In this document: positions 1 through 7,674 of the stretch, piece after piece
Position numbering within the stretch: the stretch's first letter is position 1
Layout of the letters: each line of letters starts with the position of its first letter
Source: Planctomycetota bacterium
GTDB taxonomy: Bacteria; Planctomycetota; UBA1135; GCA-002686595
DNA length: 64,000 nt
Reading direction: 5' to 3'
Assembly: GCA_030746555.1 (NCBI GenBank)
Contig: JASLMK010000076.1
Coordinates: 1 to 64,000 of the forward strand
Notes under the pieces: generated by a model
What the model was told of the DNA's origin: nothing
The model's input: only the letters and a program-made list of their open reading frames with translations
Databases searched by the model: none
Made by a program: the position numbers and the translations under genes

Positions 1-1290
1 TGGATCAACACCTCCTGCCAGGGCCTGGGCTCCCACTCCTGGTGGCCCGGCAAGGCGAGCTACTTCAACCCCGACGACAAGCCGGAGAGGACGACCACCC
101 AGCTCGTCGTGCCCGCGGGTCTCTACGGCGTCAGCAACGGCCGACTGGTGAGCGAGGAGGACGGACATCCGGACTGGTTCGCTGCTCCCGACGCCGGGAG
201 CTGGAAGACCTTCTCCTGGGAGCACCCCTATCCGCTGGAGACCTACACGGTGACCCTCAACGTCGCCCCCTACGTCGTGGTCGAACAGGACCTCGAGATG
301 CCCGGGATCGAAGAGCCGGTCCCCTTCGTCTATTACGTCCTGCCGGAGAACGCGGAGAAGGCGGCCGTGCAGTTCGCCGAGGTGCCTCGCCTCATCGAGG
401 TGTTCTCCGAGGCCTTCGGTCCCTGGCCCTTCCCCGACTCGAAGTTCGGTCTGGTGGAGACGAACTTCTGGGGCATGGAGCACTCGACGGCGGTGGCCTA
501 CGGCTCGAGCTACCCGGCCTGGTGCAAGGAGACCGGGGCGCGCGATCCCTACGCGCGGCGCAACCGCTTCTTCGACTACATCCTGATCCACGAGGTCGCC
601 CACGAGTGGTGGGGCAACGCGGTCTCGACCGACGACTGGGGACACTTCTGGATCCACGAGGGGTTCGGGACCTACGCCGAGGGGGTCTACGTGGAGTTCA
701 CCGAGGGCCGCGAGCGCGCCGACGAGTACTTCCGGACCCAGCGCGGCGGGGCGATGCACCCCGAGGGACGGCTCTGGCGCGGCGAGGACCCCGAGTCGGG
801 CGACGCCTACGCCGGGTTGATCTACAGCAAGGGCGCGTGCGTCCTCAACACCCTGCGCCACTTCGTGGCCGACGACGAGGTCTGGTGGAAGAGCTTGCGC
901 GACTTCAACCTCGCCTTCCGCTACGGCAACGCCGACACCGAGGACTTCCGGGCGGTCCTGGAGAAGACCACCGACCGCTCCTGGGAGCGCTTCTTCGCCG
1001 AGTGGTTCTACGGCAAGGGCGCGCCCGTCACCCTCGGGACGGTGACGGCGGGCGACGGCTCGGTCGCGGTGTCCGTCGAGGTCGAGGGCGAGTTCCACCT
1101 GCCCCTCGACCTGGCCTGGAGCGACGGCTCCGGCGAGGTCGCGCGCCGCGTCTGGCTCGATCCCGGAGACAACCGGATCACCCTCGACTGTGACGGCACG
1201 CCGGGCGACCTGCGCCTGGAGCACCTCTCGCGCGTGCTCGGCAAGCACAAGATCGAGGTCGAGGCCGCGAGCGGGGACGGGGGCGAGTAG
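1..1290 (+). CDS. M1 family zinc aminopeptidase, C-terminal part (5' end outside window)
   Basis: The reading frame is open from the first base, so the start lies upstream and at least 429 codons of the C-terminal part are visible. The gluzincin signature HEVAHEW is encoded at 589-609 and the third zinc ligand is the Glu of HEGFG (658-660), spaced as in M1 peptidases. The exopeptidase loop equivalent to GAMEN is read as GMEHS near 472-486. M1 enzymes remove N-terminal residues from peptides using one zinc ion. The zinc-site domain is followed by a helical region and a beta-sandwich end typical of shorter M1 proteins. A cupin gene begins two bases after the stop, suggesting one transcript. The family is certain; substrate and location cannot be judged without the N-terminus. 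Confidence 0.93.
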   Translation, partial: WINTSCQGLGSHSWWPGKASYFNPDDKPERTTTQLVVPAGLYGVSNGRLVSEEDGHPDWFAAPDAGSWKTFSWEHPYPLETYTVTLNVAPYVVVEQDLEMPGIEEPVPFVYYVLPENAEKAAVQFAEVPRLIEVFSEAFGPWPFPDSKFGLVETNFWGMEHSTAVAYGSSYPAWCKETGARDPYARRNRFFDYILIHEVAHEWWGNAVSTDDWGHFWIHEGFGTYAEGVYVEFTEGRERADEYFRTQRGGAMHPEGRLWRGEDPESGDAYAGLIYSKGACVLNTLRHFVADDEVWWKSLRDFNLAFRYGNADTEDFRAVLEKTTDRSWERFFAEWFYGKGAPVTLGTVTAGDGSVAVSVEVEGEFHLPLDLAWSDGSGEVARRVWLDPGDNRITLDCDGTPGDLRLEHLSRVLGKHKIEVEAASGDGGE

Positions 1291-1292
1291 CC

Positions 1293-1610
1293 GTGCCCTT
1301 CACCGACACCACCGACCACCGCCGCTTCGACCCGAAGAAACTCCAGAAGCTCAACCTGTTCGAGACCGAGCAGATGTTCTGCGACGTCTACTGCCTGGAG
1401 CCCGGCCAGGCCCAGACGCCCCACGCCCACGAGGGTGCGACCAAGTTCTACCTCGTGCTCGAGGGCGAGGGCGCGTTCACCTGCGGCGAGCACACCAAGA
1501 CCCTCGGCCCCGGCGCCCTGGCCTGGTCCCGCCCCGGCGAGGTCCACGGCGTCGAGAACCGCAGCGACGGCCGCCTCGTGCTGTTGGTCTCGATGGCGCC
1601 GAGGCCCTGA
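1293..1610 (+). CDS. Small cupin-domain protein
   Basis: This 105-residue protein starts at a GTG two bases after the aminopeptidase stop, so translational coupling is likely. It is a single-domain cupin. Motif 1 is visible as HAHEG...Y..LEGEG, with two His and a Glu for metal binding, and motif 2 as PGEVHGVEN with the last metal His. Such small cupins bind a divalent metal in a beta-barrel and act as isomerases, dioxygenases or sensors; nothing in the sequence fixes a substrate. There is no signal peptide, so it should be cytoplasmic. It is followed by about 115 bases and then a convergent gene. Confidence 0.85.
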   Translation: MPFTDTTDHRRFDPKKLQKLNLFETEQMFCDVYCLEPGQAQTPHAHEGATKFYLVLEGEGAFTCGEHTKTLGPGALAWSRPGEVHGVENRSDGRLVLLVSMAPRP

Positions 1611-1726
1611 CGCCTGGCCCCGCCCAGCTTCGCCCGTCTCCCGGTTCTCATCCTCGCACCGAGTGTTGACCAGGTCCGACGGCCGGGTCAGAGGCCTCGC
1701 GAGCCGGCCGTGACCGGGCACTCGGA

Positions 1727-2389
1727 TCACGCACGGCCGTAGGTCACCCTGAATCGGTGGACCGGGGGATCCTCGTCGTCCATGTAGTCATCGAAGGTGA
1801 GCTGGTGCAGGCCGTGGGTGTCGAAGAGCGACAGCTCCCGCCTGGTGAGGGGCCAGGGCATCTGGCCTTCGGGTTCCTCCTCTTCACGTCCGCGCGCGAT
1901 CACGAGCAGTGTCCCGCCAGGTGCAACGAAGGAGGCGATGCAGCGAATCGCATCGGAGCGAAGACCCGGAGGAAGCGCTTGCAGGGTGTAGGACTCGAGC
2001 ACGAAGTCAAACCTCCCACGCCACTCGGCCGGCGCATGGAACAGGTCCGCGGCGGTGTACTCGACAGTCGAGCCGGGGAAGCGCGCCCGGCTCCATGCGA
2101 CCGCCGACTCAGAGATGTCGAAGGCGGTCGTGACAAACCCCCGGCGTGCCAGCTCCTCAGCATCATCGCCCAAGCCACCCCCCACGTTGAGCGCCGAGCC
2201 CGAGGCTGGGGCGGCCGCCTGCTCCAGCCAGGCGACGAGGTTGGGGTTAGGGGCCTGATCGGCCCAGGGGATCAACGAGTCGTCGCCCCCCGCACGCGAG
2301 TAGACGTCCTCGAACCAACCCAGGGGATCGCCCGCTTCCAGGTGCTCGTGCGCGATCTCCCGCGCAGTCGGTCTGTGTGCGTCGCTCAT
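1727..2389 (-). CDS. SAM-dependent methyltransferase (class I fold)
   Basis: This 220-residue protein has a Rossmann-type methyltransferase core. Motif I reads LNVGGGLGDDA near residues 65-75, the acidic end of strand 2 is seen in TAFDISESAV, and motif IV reads FDFVLES. The short N-terminal extension with paired Trp residues resembles thiopurine or small-molecule methyltransferases rather than nucleic-acid enzymes. It probably transfers a methyl group from S-adenosylmethionine to a small acceptor in the cytoplasm; the acceptor is unknown. It converges on the cupin gene and is otherwise isolated, with no operon partner on its strand close by. Confidence 0.85.
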   Translation of the reverse strand: MSDAHRPTAREIAHEHLEAGDPLGWFEDVYSRAGGDDSLIPWADQAPNPNLVAWLEQAAAPASGSALNVGGGLGDDAEELARRGFVTTAFDISESAVAWSRARFPGSTVEYTAADLFHAPAEWRGRFDFVLESYTLQALPPGLRSDAIRCIASFVAPGGTLLVIARGREEEEPEGQMPWPLTRRELSLFDTHGLHQLTFDDYMDDEDPPVHRFRVTYGRA

Positions 2390-2730
2390 GTTCCGCTCGT
2401 ACGCATTTCGCTACCTGCCGGTGTGCGCAGCCCGATCCGTTGCTCTCGACTCGGGGACATGGGCGCACCCTCGTGGCCATCATCTCGGACCTGGTGGGTG
2501 GCGATGGAGCTAGCGGGGTGAGCGCTGCCTTGGTCGCGTGGCCCTTGTAGCCGAGGGCTCTCCCGGTGTCGAGCATCGACGTAACCCGCGGGAGGCCAGG
2601 GGCCGGCAAGCCGGTCCAACGGGCCGCGCACCTCGCGTCGAGGCCCTCCGAGAGATCGCACGCGGGATGGGTGAGGGCGGCCGGGCGAAACGCGCGCGGG
2701 GTAGCGGCGGACGGCCGGAGCCTGGGCGAG
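2390..2730. other. Intergenic region, nothing recognised
   Basis: The 341 bases lie between the methyltransferase start and the end of the VWA gene. The frames open here look like non-coding, Arg/Pro/Gly-rich translations of GC-rich DNA. I see no RNA gene, terminator, repeat copy or convincing promoter. It must contain the promoter of the methyltransferase gene, but no clear -35/-10 pair can be picked. Confidence 0.5.
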
Positions 2731-4200
2731 CTAGTCCTTGCGGGGCTCGCGTACGTAGCGGCCGCCGTTTTGCTCGGCGAGGCCCTTGGCGAACTTCGTG
2801 GGGGCCTTGTCGCCGAGGCAGATCACGTGCACGACCACGCGGCCGAAGAGGTTCCAGCGGCGGACCGCAGCGTGGATGCGCTTGACGGAGTCCGCCTTGC
2901 CCCCCCGGATCGGCAGGCCGTCGGTCAGCACGAAGAGGGTGTCGACGGTGCTGTCGTGGTAGCGATCGAGGGCACCGCCGCCCGCGACGGCGAAGGCGAA
3001 GTCGAGGACGTCGTAGGTGCGCGTCCCCAGGTTCATCGTCAGCCCGCCGATCCACTCCCGGGCCAGGGCGACGTTCTCCTCCGTGGCCGGGAGGACCTCC
3101 GGCGAGAACGGGTCGAGGGTGCCGCCGAAGGCGATCACGCCGAAGCGACGGCTCGGCGACAGGCGGCCGAGGACGGCCGAGAGCTCCTCCTTGGCCCGCG
3201 CGAAGCGGGACGGGTTGGCCTCCTCGGGAGCGTCCTCGCCCTGGTACAGGGGCGCCTGCATGGAGAGGGAGCGGTCGAACAGGAACAGGGTCGACTCGCC
3301 CTCGATCGGGATCCCGTGATAGACCGCCTGATCGGCCACGGCGGATGACTCGGAAGGCTCGCCGCCACCGAGAGCGACGTCGCCCGCGGCGTAGGCGGCG
3401 CCCTCCTCCTCGAACCAGCGCTGCCATACCGAGGGCGAGGTTCCCAGGGGACGTCGCGTCAGGATCTCCAGCGACCGGCCCATGCGGGTCCGCGTGCGGC
3501 CGCTCTCCTCGCCGAGCCGCCGCACCAGGGGCGCGATCGCCGCCGGCGACGCCGTCCGGGCGAGGGCCTCCGCCGCCTGCTCGCGCAACACGGCGTGCTC
3601 GTGTGACAACAGCCCGATCGCAAGGTCGTCGGCGGACCGGCCCCTTGGCCCCAGGGCCCCCGCGGTGCGCAGGAGGACGCACATCACGCCGGGCTCATGC
3701 CTGCGGCGCAGGGCCCGCGCGAGGAGGTCGTCGGCCTTCGGGCCGGCGTGGGCAGCGAGGGCCGGCAGGGCCGAGCGCAGGGAGAAGGGCAGGCGACGGC
3801 GCTCGAGAGCCTGTTCGAGGAGGAAGTGGGTCGCCACCGGATCGCGCAGGGCGAGCAGGTGGGCGCGAACGGACTCCTGCAGGCTCCTGAGGGGGTCGAG
3901 GCCCGGACGAACCTCGAGCTGCTTGTTGCGTCGCCCGTTCTCGAGGTATCCCAGGCGCTCGGCTTCCAGCGGCGCGGCCTCGCTCTCGAGCTGGACGAAG
4001 GCGTCCAGGAGCGACCGGGCGGCCTCGCGTGTGTCCTGGCCCGCGAGCGCCGCCAGTGCGGCCTCGCGGCGCTCCTGGTTGGCGGCGGGATCGCGCGTGG
4101 CCCGGAAGGCCAGATCGAACTCGCGCAGGGCCGCGGCGTCGGCGCTCCCCTGGGGGGCGGCGACCGCGAGGGCCAGGATGCCAGCGGCCGTCGCGAGCAT
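2731..4200 (-). CDS. Exported VWA-domain protein with HEAT-like repeats
   Basis: The ATG at 4200 gives a 489-residue protein with an N-terminal signal segment (LATAAGILALAVAAP). A longer frame exists upstream, but its Arg/Ser-rich extension has no coding character. The first half is alpha-helical, with repeated Leu/Ala pairs and HEAT-like units (about residues 40-250). The second half is a von Willebrand factor A domain with the metal-site motif DRSLS in FLFDRSLSM. Such proteins act in protein-protein interactions at the cell envelope. It starts 73 bases after the FG-GAP candidate selenoprotein on the same strand, so the two are likely co-transcribed; GGAG lies 7 bases before the start. Confidence 0.85.
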   Translation of the reverse strand: MLATAAGILALAVAAPQGSADAAALREFDLAFRATRDPAANQERREAALAALAGQDTREAARSLLDAFVQLESEAAPLEAERLGYLENGRRNKQLEVRPGLDPLRSLQESVRAHLLALRDPVATHFLLEQALERRRLPFSLRSALPALAAHAGPKADDLLARALRRRHEPGVMCVLLRTAGALGPRGRSADDLAIGLLSHEHAVLREQAAEALARTASPAAIAPLVRRLGEESGRTRTRMGRSLEILTRRPLGTSPSVWQRWFEEEGAAYAAGDVALGGGEPSESSAVADQAVYHGIPIEGESTLFLFDRSLSMQAPLYQGEDAPEEANPSRFARAKEELSAVLGRLSPSRRFGVIAFGGTLDPFSPEVLPATEENVALAREWIGGLTMNLGTRTYDVLDFAFAVAGGGALDRYHDSTVDTLFVLTDGLPIRGGKADSVKRIHAAVRRWNLFGRVVVHVICLGDKAPTKFAKGLAEQNGGRYVREPRKD

Positions 4201-4273
4201 CACCCCACTCCGGTCGGCTCCGGCCCCCGCGCCGTCGAGCGGCGCAGAGCGCGACGCTGGCCTCGTCCCATGG

Positions 4274-5629
4274 TCAGGTCCGCTCGAAGAACCACACGAA
4301 GGAGGAGCGCTGCGGGCGCGGGACGAGCTCGTCGAGCTCCTCCTGCGCCGAGCGCTGCTTCTCGGAGAGCGCGCGGCGCTGCTCCGCCGTGGCCTCGAAG
4401 GTCCCGCGGAAGATCTCCCGGGCCGCTTCCCCATCGGGGTCGAGTCCTTCGGCCGCGGCCGCGGCCGCGGCCTCGGCGGAGACGCGCTCGAAGAAGGCCT
4501 CGAGCTCTGCCCGGGTGGTCTCGAGTCGCGCCTGCAGCTCGGCCACGCGGGCGGTCTCTTCTTCGCTCAGGGGACGACCCGCGGGCTGCCAGGTCGAGTA
4601 GGCCCCGACGAGGAGGTCCAGGTCCCCGTCGCCGTCGAGGTCCGCGATCTCGGGGTACAGGCCGACGTCCGGACCGGTGGGCTCCTCCCCGCCCGACAGC
4701 CGGGGCGCGATCAGGTCGCGGAGCGGACCGAAGGCCGGTGCGCCCGGTTTGCCGTGGTTGAGGGAGAGGACCACGCCGCCCCCCAGGCCCTTCTCACCGT
4801 GTTCCTTCCCGAAGGTCCCGGCCACGAGGTCCTGGTCTCCGTCCCCGTCCCAGTCCACGAGCTTGGGCGTCGTCATCTTGGCCGGCAGGGCGAACTCCTC
4901 CCCGCCCGCCAGGACCGGGACGTTCACGCCCGAAAAGCGCGGCTCGGCGTTCGTCCCCTCGTTCATCTGGCGGTAGAGCCGCCCTTGCTTGTAGCTGCCG
5001 AGCAACAGGTCGAAGTCCCCGTCCGCGTCCCAGTCGAAGGCGACGGCGGAGACGCAGCGCAGGCCGTTCTCCTCGCCGCCGGGGAGCGCGCGGCCGGTGT
5101 CCTGGTGTTCGTCCTCCTCGTAGCTCCAGAAGCTGGAGATCACAAGGCGCCTGCCGTCGGCGTCCAGGACGTGATCGGGCTGGTCGAAGCCGGCCTCACC
5201 CCCGAGCGCCACGTGGACGGAACCGTCGAAGGTGGCGCTGACGTAGTCGGTGTGTCCGTCGGCGTTGAAGTCCACGAACTGTGAACCCATGCCGATGCAT
5301 CACCAGTTGTTGAAGTCGAGCTTCTCCCCGTCGGTGGCAAGGAGAGGCTCCTCGGGACCGAAGGTCAGCCGCTCGTCCGCCAGCGCGTAGGCGACCGTCG
5401 GCCTTCCCGGAAGGTCTGCGATCACGACGTCGGCCCGGCCGTCGCCGTCGACGTCGTGGAGGGCCGGCGAGGGGTACAGGCGCTTCGCCCCGAGGAAGCC
5501 GTCGCCCGCCATCAGGCGCACCGGCGGCTGGAAGCGCGCCGGCGGATGCGGGTCGGACTCCTGGGCGTGGACGGCGGGCAGGGCGACGAGAGCCAGCAGC
5601 GCGGTGCCGGCGAAGTGGGTGGCGTGCAT
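4274..5629 (-). CDS. Exported FG-GAP/VCBS repeat protein with in-frame UGA (candidate selenoprotein)
   Basis: Read as one gene from ATG 5629 to TGA 4274, this is 451 codons with a UGA at 5302-5300 (codon 110). Both halves are in the same frame and belong to one protein: signal peptide (THFAGTALLALVALPAVHA), a calcium-loop repeat DVDGDGRAD before the UGA, then DFNADGHTD, DWDADGDFD, DWDGDGDQD and DLDGDGDLD after it, and a C-terminal coiled coil. The context is NNW-UGA-CIGMG, so Sec would stand directly beside Cys. A hairpin at 5270-5286 lies at SECIS distance. FG-GAP proteins fold as secreted beta-propellers; a Sec-Cys pair would suggest a redox or metal-binding role. Automatic annotation would split it at 5300 and restart at ATG 5290. 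A nonsense mutation is the alternative, but the flanking frame is intact and conserved in style. Confidence 0.75.
5270..5286 (-). promoter_or_regulatory. Candidate bacterial SECIS hairpin for the FG-GAP UGA
   Basis: On the minus strand, 13 bases after the UGA, GTTCAC pairs with GTGGAC (six pairs, one wobble) around the loop AGTTC. Two further G-T pairs can extend the stem. The loop begins 20 bases after the UGA and has G as its second base with a GU step. This fits the known bacterial pattern: a short stem, a 3-14 base loop with G in the first two positions, and a loop about 16-37 bases from the UGA. SelB binding is inferred. Confidence 0.6.
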
Positions 5630-6000
5630 GGGAGCGGTCTGGGAGTTCGGATGGGAGCGCGGCGGCGGGCCACGGGCCCGCGTACGCGGTGGTCCGGACC
5701 ATCCTACCCCCTCCGGTCCCCCACGGCCTCCCGCCCTTCCCCCGCGCGCCCCCGACCGCGGCGGCCCAGGGCTCGAGGGAGCGGTTCCGCTTGGGTCTCG
5801 ACGAAGCGGGAGGACGATGAGGGTGGCCACCGGGCCGGCGCCCCTCGGCATGGCGCGAGCACCCCTCGGCGGCCGGTTCGTTCCGTCGAACGGGCGGAGC
5901 CTCTTGACACTCCTCCCCCCCCCCCCCCGACTAGTGTCAGAGGGTTGCGCTGGTGCTCTGCTCGCGCGCACCCTTCCCTCTCTCGCCGAAAGGAACTCGC
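5630..6000. other. Divergent intergenic region with poly-C tract
   Basis: The 371 bases separate the FG-GAP gene (leftward) from the Cys-rich gene (rightward). Apart from the poly-C/inverted-repeat structure at 5905-5939 nothing coding is seen; frames here are Arg/Pro-rich artefacts. Promoters for both directions must lie in it. A ribosome-binding AGGA at 5991-5994 precedes the GTG at 6001. Confidence 0.5.
5905..5939. repeat. Perfect 7-bp inverted repeat around a 14-C homopolymer
   Basis: TGACACT (5905-5911) and AGTGTCA (5933-5939) are exact reverse complements. They are separated by 21 bases that contain an uninterrupted run of 14 C (5915-5928). TTGACA at 5904-5909 resembles a -35 box, with no good -10 at normal spacing. 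The tract lies 62 bases upstream of the GTG at 6001. It could be a protein-binding palindrome with a slippable spacer, or simply a hairpin. Confidence 0.7.
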
Positions 6001-6501
6001 GTGGTCTCGCCCGCCGGCCTGCCTCGCCTGCTGTCGGTCGCCTTCGCCGGCTTCGTCGTTTTCCCCCTGGTCTGGGTGTCTCCGCCAGCGCCCGGCCCAG
6101 CCGCCGATGAGGCCTGTCCCGACACCTGTGGACCCGAGGGGACCGAGGACCCCCTCGTGGGGTCGAGCTGTGCCACCGTCGACTTCTGCCCGGTCAGCCT
6201 CGGCAGCGTGGTGGGCACGGCCACCGAATCCTGTGCAGCCACTTGCCGCGTGTGCACGCTGCGCGTGGAGTTGGAATGGAACTGCTCGGGTTGCCCGAAC
6301 GGTTGCACCTACCTTTGGGAGAACCGCAGCCACGACAGACAAGGCGCCGCGCTCCCCATCGAATCGGGAACCGGAATCGCGAAGGGGATCGGAAAGGTCA
6401 CGCAGTCGCTCACGACGAGCTGTAACGGCCCCGAGACGCAGTTCGGCATCTCGATCGAGGGCACCCTGGGAATCTACACGCTCGAGTGTCCTTGTGACTG
6501 A
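6001..6501 (+). CDS. Small exported Cys-rich protein, function unknown
   Basis: The chosen start is GTG 6001, because AGGA lies six bases upstream and the next residues form a signal peptide (LLSVAFAGFVVFPLVWV). An ATG at 5953 lacks a ribosome site. The 166-residue product has a mature region rich in Cys, including CPDTC, SCAATCRVC, CSGCPNGC and a C-terminal ECPCD, suggesting several disulfides or metal binding outside the cytoplasm. I do not recognise the family. Its TGA stop overlaps the GTG start of the next gene by eight bases, so the two are translated together. Confidence 0.6.
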   Translation: MVSPAGLPRLLSVAFAGFVVFPLVWVSPPAPGPAADEACPDTCGPEGTEDPLVGSSCATVDFCPVSLGSVVGTATESCAATCRVCTLRVELEWNCSGCPNGCTYLWENRSHDRQGAALPIESGTGIAKGIGKVTQSLTTSCNGPETQFGISIEGTLGIYTLECPCD

Positions 6502-7168
6502 TCCCCATCCGGAGCGACCCGCCCGCTTCCCCGCGGCTCGACTGGCCGCGATCGCGTCCTTCCTCGCAGTCGGAATCTTGGTGGTCTGGAGAGTCGCGAG
6601 TCCCGCGATCCCCGACGCTGCGGCTCTCGAAGCCCCCGAGACCGGGACCGTCGATGCCACCACCTCCGCCGACCGGGGGACGGGAGAGCCCACACTCCCC
6701 CGCGCAGCGCCGGCACCCCAGGCCGTCGGGGACCCACCGGCCGAGCCGGGCGAGGAGCGCGTCGCCGTGGCGGCCGCGGACGAGCTCCCGTGGGCCGGCT
6801 GCATCTTGAAGCTGCGCACCGACCTGGCCAACTTCGAGAAGAACCCCGATACCTTCCGCGGCAAGACGCTCATCAAGCAGACGATCATCACCTGGTGCGA
6901 CGCGAACGGCACTTCCATGCCCCAGGGGGAGGAGGATCGCAGCAAGCTCAAGTTCGACGACCAGCACCACTACATCTACCGGATCGACCCGCACCTCGGC
7001 CCCCGCTACTGCACGTGGACCCGTGACGAGTTCCCCGAGTACTGGGAGGTGACCGAGGTCGATGAGAATCGGGAATTCCTCCAGATCCCAAGACTGTCTC
7101 CCGAGCTGCGCCAGACGATCATCGACCGGGCGAACATGGTGTTGCAGTTCGCCTCGGGAGGCGGGTGA
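6494..7168 (+). CDS. Membrane-anchored protein of unknown function
   Basis: A GTG at 6494 overlaps the end of the Cys-rich gene. The 224-residue product has one N-terminal transmembrane helix (LAAIASFLAVGILVVW), an Ala/Pro/Glu-rich linker (about residues 40-95) and a compact C-terminal domain of about 125 residues. That domain contains Cys at WAGC, TWC and YCTWT. It is probably anchored in the membrane with the C-terminal domain outside. I do not recognise the domain. Overlap with the upstream exported Cys-rich protein suggests a functional pair. Start choice rests on the overlap; no other start is better supported. Confidence 0.6.
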   Translation: MTDPHPERPARFPAARLAAIASFLAVGILVVWRVASPAIPDAAALEAPETGTVDATTSADRGTGEPTLPRAAPAPQAVGDPPAEPGEERVAVAAADELPWAGCILKLRTDLANFEKNPDTFRGKTLIKQTIITWCDANGTSMPQGEEDRSKLKFDDQHHYIYRIDPHLGPRYCTWTRDEFPEYWEVTEVDENREFLQIPRLSPELRQTIIDRANMVLQFASGGG

Positions 7169-7236
7169 ACCCCGAAGGTCCCCGCGTGAGCGGATCGGCG
7201 AGGTCACACCGACCTCGTCGGGCAGGGCCAAGCCTC

Positions 7237-7292
7237 TCACGGGTTGAACCCCACCTCGAGCCCGTCGGTCAGGTTCGAGCCGCTCCCGAAGA
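7237..7292 (-). pseudogene. Possible gene-tail remnant next to REP copy 1
   Basis: On the minus strand about 18 codons run from the REP border into a TGA at 7239-7237, ending in GLEVGFNP. The style resembles the end of an outer-membrane or surface protein, but no start or upstream body exists. The same arrangement (REP copy, then an orphan gene tail) occurs at 48.3-48.5 kb, where the tail is a proven duplicate. Here the parent gene is not in the window, so this remains a guess. Confidence 0.25.
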
Positions 7293-7386
7293 ACCGCCGG
7301 CCCCGCGGGGCGTGGCGCGCCGAAGCGACGGGTGTGCGGTACGCCCGTGTTGGTGAGGTGGCGACGGGTGTGCGACACCGTATGCG
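7293..7386 (+). repeat. REP copy 1 (extended, 94 bp)
   Basis: The core, about 7331-7386, matches the other four copies and ends in the hairpin ACGGGTGTGCGACACCGT (GGTGT-GCG-ACACC stem with one bulged G). This copy and copy 5 (48281-48372) share a longer left arm beginning ACCGCCGGCCCCG. It is in the same orientation as copies 3 and 4. It lies between genes. Confidence 0.85.
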
Positions 7387-7422
7387 CCTTCGGCGAAGAC
7401 AAACTGCGCACATCGGCCATGG

Positions 7423-7448
7423 GTGTGCCGAGGCTTCCCTAGGCACAC
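7423..7448. promoter_or_regulatory. Hairpin upstream of the nos operon
   Basis: GTGTGCC (7423-7429) and GGCACAC (7442-7448) form a perfect seven-pair stem with a 12-base loop. No T-run follows, so it is not a terminator. It could be an operator palindrome or a leader structure for the operon that starts at 7675. Confidence 0.3.
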
Positions 7449-7674
7449 TTCCTGAGCCGAACTCTGCCCCGGGAATGCGTCCGCTGGCCGACCGAGCGGC
7501 CTGGAACGGTCGCCGCCGACAGCGAATGTCCGCAGCGACCTTCATACAGAACCCACACACTCCTGCGGCCCTGCTCCGGAGAAGCCACTCGTGACAGCGA
7601 CCCTCTCTGCCCTCGATACCTGCCCGCGGTTTGGATTCGACCACCTGGAGAGCGAGCCAGGAACGTCTGGACGG

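Larger units (their letters stand above)
7169..7674. other. Intergenic region upstream of the nos operon
   Basis: The 506 bases hold a REP copy (7293-7386), a short gene-tail remnant on the minus strand (7237-7292) and a hairpin at 7423-7448. The promoter of the nos operon should lie between the REP and 7675. I looked for an FNR-type TTGAT-N4-ATCAA site and saw none. The frame open from 7591 is probably leader sequence. Confidence 0.5.

Noticed and set aside
4274-5290. Separate FG-GAP gene starting at ATG 5290
   Set aside because: It would lack a signal peptide, while the upstream frame supplies one plus the first repeat in the same frame up to the UGA.
5904-5937. Sigma70 promoter using TTGACA at 5904
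   Set aside because: No acceptable -10 box lies 16-19 bases downstream; that stretch is the poly-C run and GACTAG.
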